DNA of 64,000 nucleotides, taken from positions 32,960,243 to 33,024,242 of the forward strand of contig OX419761.1 of NCBI GenBank assembly GCA_948567375.1, given 5' to 3'. This stretch comes from Lunularia cruciata. Taxonomy: Eukaryota > Streptophyta > Marchantiopsida > Lunulariales > Lunulariaceae. The notes below the pieces were generated by a model. It was not told where the DNA came from. It did not search any database and worked only from the letters and a program-made list of their open reading frames with translations. This document shows positions 56,581 to 64,000 of this stretch, piece by piece (within the stretch, counting starts at the first letter, position 1; the number at the start of each line of letters is the position of its first letter). Both the position numbers and the translations under genes were made by a program.

Positions 56581-56899
56581 AGACGTACTAACTGGCTGCT
56601 ACACTGGGCCCTTGGGAGCAATAGTGTCATGCTCCCGACCACTAGAGGTCCCAACCTCTGTGTGAAAAACTCCCTCCACTCTGGCTGCAAGCTCCACACG
56701 TCCTCTGGCTGCATCCTATGTGGACCAAGGGTGTAATCCAAGCAGCCCACGCTCACCTGGATGGACTCCAAGTAGACCACTCTCCCTAGTAGCTACTAGA
56801 TGTGTCCCAAGAATACCATGTCCACTCGGTCCATCGCCCCCAGCATGTGCCTGAATTGTCTCGATAGGCATAGGGCTCACAAGTGTCCGAGTGGTGATG
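56581..56899 (-). pseudogene. Linker between methyltransferase and RT in element C
   Basis: A Gly/His-rich segment (GLLGVHPGERGLLGLHPW; 56830-56720) and a frame with SVGCLDYTLGPHRMQPEDVW lead into RT. The first part consists of short repeats of LLG-x-HP and may be a flexible spacer. No catalytic motif is seen. Confidence 0.6.
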
Positions 56900-57990
56900 C
56901 CTATCAAGCGCATCCTACGCTGCTCTGCCAAACCAAGGCTCACAATCCAGGTCAAACAGTTCAGGTCCATAGCTTGACCTAACACTTGACACCTGGATGC
57001 CTCTGACATTGCTGGAATAGCGGTAATACCAGTGTGAAAACCCATCGCCCGCTCTCTCTCATCAGCATTGGGCTCCACCAACTACTGTAACTGTGAGTCC
57101 CAAACAAGTCCAGGTCCTCCTTCTCGAAAAGCATGAGAGCCTGGGAAACTCATGAGTGTGGGAAATGCAACTCTAGGCTGTCCAACTAGGTTCACCACTG
57201 CCATAGGTGACCTATCAGCCACTACCACTGTCTGAGACTGACGTCCAACATCCAAGATATCATCAACAAGAATGTGGTCTAGTTGCTGAATCCCATCATA
57301 ACTACGCTGTAAAACCTCTCTGGGTAAGAGGTTTGTCCACCAAAGACAAAGACGATGAGCCCGTGATCCCACTCTGGCTGCATCTAACAATACAGCAAGT
57401 CCCATGATGTGTACTCGCCACCACTCTAGTGCAAGAATCACCCATCAATGGGACGTTCTCCAAAAGGTAAGCTGGAGAAACAAACTGATGAACTTGGAGA
57501 TGTCGTAGTATCCGTAACATCTCCCAAAACACACCAGAATGAGGATCCTAAAGACCCAAACCATGGCCCGCACGTGTATGTCCCTGACATGGCCATCCAG
57601 AAATCACCAAGTGAATAAGCCCATGTCTCTCTAGGTCATGCGCCCCCAGTAAGGAAATGTCTCCTGGTAAGGCCTTCTGGTAATCTCTGACTGCTGACAT
57701 TGGTAATAACTCCGGATACCGATAGGCCAAGTGTGCCACATGATGTAGAGAGACTCGCCTAGCAGTCTCATCTCTCTCTACATACATGTACCTTTGTACT
57801 TGGATACCCGCCTGTAACACCGCAGCTAGTCCGGTGCTAATCCCACCAAACAACTCCAATAGGCATATCCCCTCTACTGGGTACTGCCAAGCAATGAGTG
57901 TGGTATCCAGAGGTGTCAAAGCAATCACCTATAGAGGCTCATCCTCACACCCATCCCCTAATGGTACAAAGGCTCCACTCCAAGCCTGTT
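56900..57990 (-). pseudogene. C5-cytosine DNA methyltransferase domain, DNMT3-like, inside element C
   Basis: Minus-strand motifs in canonical order: I, CLLELFGGISTGLAAVLQAG (S-adenosylmethionine site); II, YMYVERDE; IV, VISGWPCQGHTRAG with the catalytic Cys codon at 57587-57589; VI, AYLLENVPLMGDS (Glu-Asn-Val); VIII, RVGSRAHRLCLWWTNL; IX, PNADERERAMGF; X, LGQAMDLNCLTWIVSLGL. Motif I followed by GIQVQRYMYVE, and SRAHR before the WWTN segment, look most like DNMT3, not MET1/CMT or the rearranged DRM. The enzyme would transfer a methyl group to cytosine C5. TAG codons follow GHGLGL and DSQLQ, and one frameshift lies near 57440, so this copy is dead. It sits between protease and RT, in the same orientation and register as pol. 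Confidence 0.92.
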
Positions 57991-58084
57991 GCACCAACTG
58001 ATCTGCATGTTGCTACAATGCCTCCTCTGAACTCCACAATGGAACATCCAAGGTGGATGGAACAATCCCACTTGTACTCCAAAG

Positions 58085-58440
58085 TCAAGTGATTTCCTCT
58101 GGTACTGGAGTATCCTCTGCATGGGCGTTCCCCTCTAACAAGTCACCAGGCCAAGTAACTGCACCGCTGAAAGCTAAAATTGATGCTGCCATGGTCTCGG
58201 ATTGTAGTGAGCCAAGATTGCCACTACTGAAGCGTACTGGTAGGCGACATACCCGTCCCTCACCAGACTGCCAACCAGGTCTATAAGAGGCTGTTTCCTC
58301 CCAATAGTCAATGCTGAAACCCATGGGGTATAAGACTGCTCCCCCAACTAGCACATCATATGACTCAGCTATTGTCGCAATAGCCTGAGCTCTCACCACT
58401 GAGCTATCAGTCGGATGACCAGGCTGAACCTAGAAAACAA
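58085..58440 (-). pseudogene. Conserved-looking module between protease and methyltransferase in element C
   Basis: The open stretch 58399-58085 contains IAESYDVLVGGAVLYPMGF, SIDYWEETASYRPGWQSGEG and RVCRLPVRFSSGN. YDVLVGG resembles the Leu-Gly region of retropepsins, so the first part may complete the protease. The Trp/Tyr-rich part after it is not part of a standard protease and is not known to me. One TAG precedes it near 58432. Confidence 0.6.
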
Positions 58441-59464
58441 GCTCTCCATGTGTGATGTACTGTGTTGAACCACCACCAAGAGATGTCTGGATCTGAAATG
58501 GACACCTCTCCACATCGGTCTTCCATAACTCCAGACCGACAATTGTAGCCTTCCCCAACATAAGGGGCTACGCACCAGAGTCTAACAAGACTCTGTGTGG
58601 TGTATAGACCTTCCCTAAAGGTCCCACCAAACAAAAAATCCCCCTTTGGTTATCCAATAGGACAACACCAGGTGTAAACCGTGCTCTCTCAAAGGCCGGT
58701 CTAGCTGGCAACTCCTCCAGTCTAGCCGTTGCTGCTTGCCATAAACCACTGGTCGCTGAACGGATCCCATGCTCCTCAACCAAGTCAGATCCACTACCAA
58801 CCACCTCTGCTCTAGTAGTAGGAACTGCACCATCCCTACTCTCACACAACGTGGCAGCCAACCGGAACAATAGGGTTGGGTCAACTCCCAATGTAAACAT
58901 ATCATTGGCTGAAAACAAAGGATGCCGCATAATCAGCTGAGCCGCCCCCAACATCATGCTAGACTCAATCTGTGTAGTAGCAGGTGGCTGACTAGCAGGT
59001 ACTCCATCAGGTACTCCATCACCACCTACCACACCTGCACTGGGACGTCTAGGAACCATGGATGTCGTCTGTAATGCCTTAGATAGCGTGAAAGACTGGG
59101 GAAGTCTGACCTGTCTCCCAACCTCTCCTCTCTGTGGGTCCAACTCCACTGATGCTCCTCTAGGCTCTGGAGCACATACTGCACTCCTAGTCACTACTGC
59201 AGATGCATCCACCTGTGCTGCTCCGCACATGAAGTCCAAAGCATCTCTATCACCAGCATATGAGGTGGAAGCCTCAGCACCCGAATCTGATCTCCTTTGA
59301 GCAATAACCATACTAGCCAATCTCTGCTCCAACTGCTCAATCCGAGTAGCCACAGCTATGTCAGAAGTAAGGGCAGGTACTGCACCCCTACTAGGTATAG
59401 ATCCTCTACCACCACCTCTACCACCTCGTCCTCCATGAACTGGAGCTCCTCTACTACCTGCCAT
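58441..59464 (-). pseudogene. Gag C-terminal/linker and aspartic protease of element C
   Basis: The frame 59464-58568 begins with Gly/Arg-rich GGRGGRGGGRGS (an RGG-like RNA-binding box), continues with a coiled segment RIEQLEQRLASMVIAQRR and a long low-complexity linker. It then reaches VLLDNQRGIFCLVGPLGKVY and HRVLLDSGA, whose Asp-Ser-Gly-Ala is the retropepsin active site, at 58568-58590. A TAG follows immediately, then PLMLGKATIVGLELW in frame, so the protease is cut right after its active site by a probable CAG-to-TAG change. Confidence 0.82.
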
Positions 59465-59662
59465 AGCAGCCCTACCACTCCGTAACTCCGGGTGTAGGTC
59501 AAAACACCGGTCACTAGTGTGACCAAATCTGTGGTAGTGCTCACACTACCTCTGTGTTGGCTGTGATGCACCAGAGGTATCAGGTCCGCTGCCCTGAGTA
59601 CACTCTCTCCTATGGTGAGGTCCACCACAAGTCCAACAAGCAACACCACCACTCACTGGCTG
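59465..59662 (-). pseudogene. Zinc knuckles of element C Gag
   Basis: Two Cys/His clusters on the minus strand: CWTCGGPHHRRECTQG near 59640-59590 and CEHYHRFGHTSDRCFDLHPE near 59535-59480, separated by a TAG. The second resembles the Cys-x2-Cys-x3-Gly-His-x4-Cys knuckles of plant retroelement Gag proteins, although its second ligand is His here. Such knuckles package the RNA genome. Confidence 0.75.
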
Positions 59663-60817
59663 CTACTGACCCAAAAATGAGGGTAAGGGTCTAACTCCAC
59701 TAGGCCCTCCACTCGCTCTATAGGATCTGGGCTGTCCACCCTGTCCTCGAAAACCAACTGGGCGTGGTGCACTCTGCTGCACTCTAGAAGAAGTCACAAC
59801 CGTGGATGAGGTCTCTCTACCAAATCCAGCTGTCATCACTCTCTCCTCCACCATGTTGAGCTCGATACACTCAGCCAAACCAAAGACTACTACCAAAGTC
59901 GGCGGAGTAGCCTGCAACAACGTAGCATCACGAACTCTACGTCGCAACTCCCTGTCCAATATCCCATACCAAAACTGGACTGCTTGGGCCTCAGTAACTC
60001 CCTGAGTGAAACTGATCAGCTGCCTCATGTGAGTATATGCCTTGCGTAGGCTCTCTCCAGCCTTCCGCTGGAACTCCTGCAAGCTCCTCAGCTTGTCAGT
60101 CCGCACTCCCTGGTAGTTCTACCTCAAACACAAGAAGAACTCCACCATGGGGTTAAACCCCGGTACCACACCACCTCCTGCAGCAGTACCTCCACTCATA
60201 GTAGCACTATCTCCAGCTAGTGCACCTCCACTAGCTCCACCAACACTACTCGAGCTAGAACTCGTAGGTACAGCCGATCTACTCCTGGCCACCAAGCCTA
60301 AAGTGATGGAGACATAGTGTGGAGACCAATACTATCTCCATAACTCAATCTCCTCCAAATGAGCTCTCCTGAACTCATGGTAGTCATCCATCGGCAGACC
60401 CTCCAAATGCTGAAACAACCCCTTCCATGCCATGAAGGGTGTGAACAAAGTCGGGTTCCGCATCTGCTGCTGATCACACCAACTATCAAACTCCTGGATG
60501 AAGTCATCCAACTCAATGGTACCCACTGTACCAGAGTAATGCCTAGGGCCTTTGGAGGCCCCATAAATCTCGTCCATGTCCCACAACAATGGTGCGGACA
60601 CACCAAGTGCGCTCTCAACTGAATCAGCTCTTGTGTCAAACTCCAACTCAGAGTCAATCTCCTCCCTCACTGGGACCTGAGATATAGGCTGATACCGAGC
60701 ACCACTCAGAGTAAACCCACAGCATACTACAGGGCTAACTCCTCTAAAATCTCCAAAGAACTCCGTCGTGACCACGTAACTGCAACAACAAACCCAAACC
60801 ACCAACTGCAACCGCAA
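59663..60817 (-). pseudogene. Gag capsid region of element C
   Basis: The first part (60817-60332) includes VGTIELDDFIQEFDSWCDQQ and LEGLPMDDYHEFRRAHLEEI, a Gag-like helical region. After TAG codons the second part (60106-59663) has SLQEFQRKAGESLRKAYTHM, RQLISFTQGVTEAQAVQFWY and ELRRRVRDATLLQATPPTLV, the standard capsid C-terminal pattern. An Arg/Gly/Pro-rich tail leads to the zinc knuckles. The true start codon is not certain. Confidence 0.82.
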
Positions 60818-61165
60818 GTCGCAACTGCAAGTGCCCCACCAAGTGCCAACACCAACTAGACACCACCCACTAATGTAACTCTAACCAAGATAACTACACT
60901 AGGGGAAAGGCAACCTGTAACCTGCCATCATAACATGCACTCTCACGGTCTGCATGTCATCACTTCCTGCCTCACCAAAGAGAAACAAAGGTAGTCTGAC
61001 TGGTCATCACTTTAGCCTCACCACCGAGAGCACACCAGAGCACCAACGCTCAAAAGTCAGGGCACCTCACACAAACATGGTGCACAAACAGGAAGTAGAG
61101 AATGGAGGGGATCCAATCACAAGAAATCTAAACGAAAACCCTCCATCTCATAACACAACACGGGA
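60818..61165 (-). other. Leader of element C
   Basis: Between the primer site and the first gag open frame there is no motif-bearing ORF. The minus strand is G-rich. An untranslated leader carrying packaging signals would be expected here. Confidence 0.5.
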
Positions 61166-61182
61166 CTGACTCTGCCACCATT
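61166..61182 (-). other. Putative primer-binding site of element C
   Basis: On the minus strand TGGTGGCAGAGTCAGTC follows AATGCCAAA, which looks like an LTR end (CA plus a few bases). It begins with TGG, complementary to a tRNA CCA tail, but it is not the initiator tRNA-Met site used by elements A and E. I cannot name the tRNA. Confidence 0.5.
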
Positions 61183-61233
61183 TGGCATTTGACATAAGAG
61201 CAGTTCGTATCTAAGTCCTAAGCTACCAGGATC
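61183..61233 (-). repeat. Remaining end of the 5' LTR of element C
   Basis: About 50 bases between the primer site and the D2 LTR. On the minus strand CAGATCCTGGTAGCTTAGG leads to ATGTCAAATGCCA. No match was found in the 52.65-53.32 kb region, so it cannot be confirmed as LTR from this window. Confidence 0.4.
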
Positions 61234-61923
61234 TGTAAGCCGGCCTGTCTCTCACTCAGGATGAACCTCTGATGGCTATTATGGTAGCGCACCATGGACT
61301 AAGAAGGCAAGGAACCCGAACTCCATCATACTCCTCCAAGGCTAACACTCCAAGGCTCAAGACATTGCTCACTAGAGAACTCAATGAGAGAGAGATAGTT
61401 GCAAATGAAAGGATGATGAGTACCTCCTCACCCCTTGTTTATATACTTGTGAAATAGTTACGTACCAAAGTTACTAATTACCGTAGTAACTCAAGTTACT
61501 AGACTAAAAGTCAAGTAAAGTCAAAAAGTAGAAAGGAATATCCATTCACATGGGCATATTCCCCTAAGCATGTGGTCTTATCTTGACCCAACCACTAAGT
61601 CAAGGATTCCTTCACATGGGCTATCCTTGGAATAAAGAAGAATCCAAAAGAAAAAGGTTTGCGGGCCCAAGAGTTCTCAACTCTTTCCTCAAAGCCAAAC
61701 ACCTAGGAATAATGCCAAGTCAACACACTAAAATCCAAAATAGTGGTGCTCATCTTTTCTACTTCCTCTAAAGTAAGGTCCACTCTATCTTAGCTATGAC
61801 TAACTTTAGCTAACCATGACTAATATAGAACCATCCTTTATCTCTATAAATAATATCTCTTAAGTACTTGTAATACCAAGCTAAATATCACAATACCACA
61901 CACATGCACAAATGGGTGTTACA
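61234..61923 (-). repeat. 3' LTR of element D2
   Basis: On the minus strand it begins TGTAACACCCATTTGTGC and ends GGCCGGCTTACA, aligned in full with the D1 LTRs and with 24206-24891. It is inserted into the 5' LTR region of element C, so D2 is younger than C. Confidence 0.92.
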
Positions 61924-62865
61924 TTTACCCCCGGACTAAGTTTTCACTTTGTCCTCAAAGTGAAGGTCTCTCTACCTTCTATGGTACATCTTCAACTTAT
62001 CATGGTTAATCCTATCAAAGTGTCTTCCTCCCAACTCCTTGAGATCATAAGTGTAATTTCCCCACACCTTCTCTACTATGAAAGGTCCAAAGTACTTAGG
62101 CAAAAACTTCTTTTGCACTCTCTTGAATCAAATGGAATCAAACAACATTACCCAATCACCTTCTTTGAAAGGCTCCACCTTCTTCTTGCCTTGCCTCTTG
62201 TCATAGCTCTTTTTTTTTTTCCTTTGGGCTTGCTCCACTCGAACCATAGCAACTGCTCTTGCCTCTTCCAACTCCATGAGTTGATCCTTCCTTGACTTCT
62301 CTGCATCACTTCCTTGTGCTTTCTTCAATCTCCTATGAATGCTTTGGAAGGTAGGAAGATCAAAGTGAATAGGTAAGGTAGACTCAATACCATACACCAA
62401 TTGGAATGGAGAATATCTAGTGGAAGTCTTCATGGTTGTCCTATACTCCCACAAAACTGCATGAGTCCTCTTGTCCCAATGATGTTTAGCCCCCTCCATT
62501 TCTGCATCTTTGGCCAACATCATGCACAAGGTCTGATTGGTTCTCTCTGCCAAGCCATTGGAATTTGGCTTATAGGATGTAGTTACTCTATGTGTGATAG
62601 AGAAATGTCGTAGCATGGCTGTAGTAATGCTTCCTGTAAACTCTCCTCCTCTATCAGAAACCAACTCCAAAGGGCATCCAAACCTAGTGATAATGCGTTC
62701 ATAAAGAAATCTACCCACTTCATCTTCATTCTTGTCCCTCAATGGTCTAGCCTCAACCCACTTGGTAAGGTAATCAGTAACTACCACAATGTACCGATTG
62801 TTCCTTGGGGTTCTATTGAGAGGACCTACAAAATCAATTCCCCACTTCTCAAAAGGTCATAGCAA
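61924..62865 (-). pseudogene. Integrase catalytic core and C-terminal part of D2
   Basis: The frame has PFEKWGIDFVGPLNRTP (first Asp), VVVTDYLTKWVEARPL, LVSDRGGEFTGSITTAMLRH (second Asp), YKPNSNGLAERTNQTLCMML (catalytic Glu), YSPFQLVYGIESTLPIHFDL and KKKVEPFKEGDWVMLFDS. A stop follows near 62127, then QKKFLPKYFGPFIVEKVWG-type sequence and DKLKMYHRR in frame. No chromodomain. All three DDE residues are intact. A TGA just before PFEK separates it from the zinc domain. Confidence 0.88.
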
Positions 62866-64000
62866 TGGAATTGATCTAAGTGGTGGAGTGGATGTAGACT
62901 TTCTAGCAAAAGCTTGACAAACATGACAAGTTTTGCAATAATCAAGACAATCCTTGAAAATCCCTCTCCAATGGTAACCTGCATCTAGAATCTTGAAAGC
63001 AGTCACCTTTCCTGCAAAGTGTCCTCCACATACTAAACCTTCATGAAACTCCTTTATGAGTAGGATAGACTCTTCCTTACCCACTGCTCTGCGAAGTAGA
63101 CCATCTGCTCCTTGGTGAAAAAGAATATCCTCCACCATTGTGTAAGGTCTAGATCTTGCTGCAAGGGCCTTCCTCTCCCTAGCATGCATCCCTTCTGGAT
63201 AGTTACCTTTTGTCACAAAATCCACAATCTCCTTGTACTCCATTGGAACCTCTTGAGTGACTGAGATTGTCATGAGCTCCTCATCCGGGAAGGAATCATC
63301 CACTGGCTCATCTCCATCATGATCATAGGCTCTAGATAATAAATCAGCATTTGCATGTTTCTTTCCTGGCCTATCTTCAATGGTGTAGTCATACTCAGAC
63401 AAGAGTATCATCCACCTTGCTAGTCTCCCTTCAACATTAGGCTTGTTGAAGATGTACTTCAAAGCCTTGTGATCCGTGACAATGGTGGCTTTCCCTCCAA
63501 TCAAGTAGTGTCTAAACTTCTTGAGACCAAAGATCACTGCCAACCCTTCTCTCTCCGTGACAGAGTAGTTCTTCTCTGCTGAAACCATTTGCCTACTAGC
63601 ATAAGCTATTGGATGATCATGCCCATCTTGGTCTAATTGACTAAGAGTGCATCCTATAGCTACATTAGAAGCATCAGTGTAGAGGATGAAAGGTTTACTC
63701 CAATCAGGTTTAGCAAGAATTGGAGCTACAACAAGGGATTGCTTGAGCTCCTCAAAAGCTTTGAGAGCCTCCTTGTCTTCCAAAATCACCATGTAATCTA
63801 CACCCTTCTTCATGTAGATGGTCAATGCATAAGCCTTGTTGGAAAATGAGAAGATGAACCTCCTATAGTACCCAACCATCCCCAAGAATTGGCGTAACTT
63901 TGTCAAGCTTGAAGGGAATGGAAGGTCTAAGATTTTCCTCACCTTCTCAGGATCAACTGCTATTCCATCCTTGGAGATGATATGCCCCAAAAGTAGACCT
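62857..64000 (-). CDS. End of RT, RNase H and integrase zinc domain of D2 (partial, continuous)
   Basis: A 377-codon frame without a stop, cut by the window edge. It starts with GHIISKDGIAVDPEKVRKIL and LTKLRQFLGMVGYYRRFIFS (RT thumb), then RNase H with PFILYTDASNVAIGCTLSQL (first Asp), HPIAYASRQMVSAEKNYSVT, EREGLAVIFGLKKFRHYL (Glu) and ATIVTDHKALKYIFNKPNVE (Asp). The zinc domain follows with KEFHEGLVCGGHFAGK and CLDYCKTCHVCQAFARKS. All catalytic residues are present, and the polyprotein would act in reverse transcription and integration of the D family. The TGA at its end may be a single G-to-T or readthrough site in an otherwise functional copy. Confidence 0.88.
   Translation of the reverse strand, partial: GLLLGHIISKDGIAVDPEKVRKILDLPFPSSLTKLRQFLGMVGYYRRFIFSFSNKAYALTIYMKKGVDYMVILEDKEALKAFEELKQSLVVAPILAKPDWSKPFILYTDASNVAIGCTLSQLDQDGHDHPIAYASRQMVSAEKNYSVTEREGLAVIFGLKKFRHYLIGGKATIVTDHKALKYIFNKPNVEGRLARWMILLSEYDYTIEDRPGKKHANADLLSRAYDHDGDEPVDDSFPDEELMTISVTQEVPMEYKEIVDFVTKGNYPEGMHARERKALAARSRPYTMVEDILFHQGADGLLRRAVGKEESILLIKEFHEGLVCGGHFAGKVTAFKILDAGYHWRGIFKDCLDYCKTCHVCQAFARKSTSTPPLRSIPLL

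Larger units (their letters stand above)
52651..61233 (-). mobile_element. Element C: Ty3/gypsy retrotransposon encoding a DNMT3-like methyltransferase and a PHD finger
   Basis: On the minus strand, from right to left: primer site (61182-61166), gag (60817-59660), zinc knuckles, protease (near 58580), a conserved-looking module (58399-58085), C5-cytosine methyltransferase (about 57990-56900), RT (56580-55579), RNase H (55530-55105), integrase (54906-53962), PHD finger (about 53630-53485), polypurine tract (53326-53318) and a terminal repeated segment. The coding region is more GC-rich than A, B, D and E. The 5' LTR is cut by the D2 LTR at 61234, leaving about 50 bp. It is non-functional as it stands: many in-frame TAG/TGA and one frameshift in the methyltransferase, though catalytic residues of RT, integrase and methyltransferase are preserved. 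Confidence 0.9.
61234..64000 (-). mobile_element. Element D2: young family-D Ty3/gypsy copy, 3' part
   Basis: Includes the 3' LTR, the polypurine tract (61924-61937), integrase, RNase H and the end of RT. The element continues past the right edge of the window. It is much better preserved than D1. The long frame 63990-62857 has no stop, and only a TGA between the two parts of integrase (where D1 has Gly) and possibly one near its C-terminus interrupt it. Confidence 0.92.

Noticed and set aside
55984-56736. Plus-strand ORFs across the RT and methyltransferase of element C
   Set aside because: They are antisense shadows of the GC-richer minus-strand pol frame and contain no motifs.
52651-61233. 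A variant genetic code in which TAG encodes glutamine, as in some green algae
   Set aside because: The TAG codons in element C do fit glutamine, but TGA codons also interrupt it, the 14-exon host gene uses no in-frame TAG or TAA, and methylation-driven CAG-to-TAG change explains the pattern without a code change.
61234-61923. Taking the LTR at 61.2-61.9 kb as the 5' LTR of element C
   Set aside because: It matches the LTRs of family D in full, adjoins the D polypurine tract and integrase on its right side, and has no counterpart at the other end of C.
1-64000. tRNA or rRNA genes, CRISPR-like arrays
   Set aside because: None seen. The tandem repeats present are short duplications inside transposons, not spaced arrays, and the tRNA-like matches are only retroelement primer sites.

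Overview
This window is nuclear DNA from a plant. It holds one intact-looking, intron-rich host gene in a sea of nested and mostly broken retrotransposons. The plant call rests on a 14-exon glycosyltransferase gene whose spliced product resembles a plant-specific family of Golgi-type family-1 glycosyltransferases, on Ty3/gypsy chromoviruses primed by initiator tRNA-Met (TGGTATCAGAGC next to the LTR), and on a Ty1/copia remnant. The short introns, and the kind of retroelements present, make me lean towards a bryophyte or other early-diverging streptophyte. That lineage call is inference, not something the sequence proves.

Layout: 1-1.5 kb unassigned; 1.5-9.7 kb a minus-strand LINE split by a complete chromovirus (element A, 3381-9003, target duplication TCTAA); 9.9-10.4 kb a plus-strand 3' piece of the same LINE family with a tandem-repeat tail; 10.4-12.9 kb unassigned upstream sequence; 12938-19760 the glycosyltransferase gene; 19.8-22.0 kb unassigned; 22.0-22.9 kb a small inverted-repeat element and an old chromovirus LTR scrap; 22.9-26.0 kb a large inverted repeat of a zinc-knuckle ORF around a family-D LTR; 26.0-32.5 kb element D1, a non-chromodomain Ty3/gypsy copy with gag, protease, RT, RNase H and integrase; 32.5-36.7 kb another decayed gag-protease-RT remnant (F); 36.7-40.1 kb mostly unidentified; 40.1-40.6 kb a copia RT scrap (minus); 40.6-45.8 kb element B, an older relative of A; 46.0-52.5 kb element E, a third chromovirus with a perfect GTAGC target duplication; 52.65-61.2 kb element C (minus); 61.2 kb to the end the 3' part of D2, a young copy of family D (minus).

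The most unusual content is element C. Read on the minus strand it encodes, in order, Gag with zinc knuckles, an aspartic protease, an unfamiliar conserved-looking module, a C5-cytosine DNA methyltransferase of DNMT3-like appearance (motifs I, IV with the catalytic Pro-Cys, VI Glu-Asn-Val, VIII, IX and X in canonical order), reverse transcriptase, RNase H, integrase, and finally a PHD finger where the other elements here carry a chromodomain. A retroelement able to write DNA methylation and possibly read histone tails is the system to look at. This copy is broken by one frameshift in the methyltransferase and many in-frame stops. By my reading the stops are nearly all TAG, the rest TGA and none TAA, which is what deamination of methylated CAG and CGA sites would give.

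Apart from the glycosyltransferase gene, none of the coding regions looks functional as it stands, except possibly D2, which has only one or two internal stops in the part visible and continues beyond the window.
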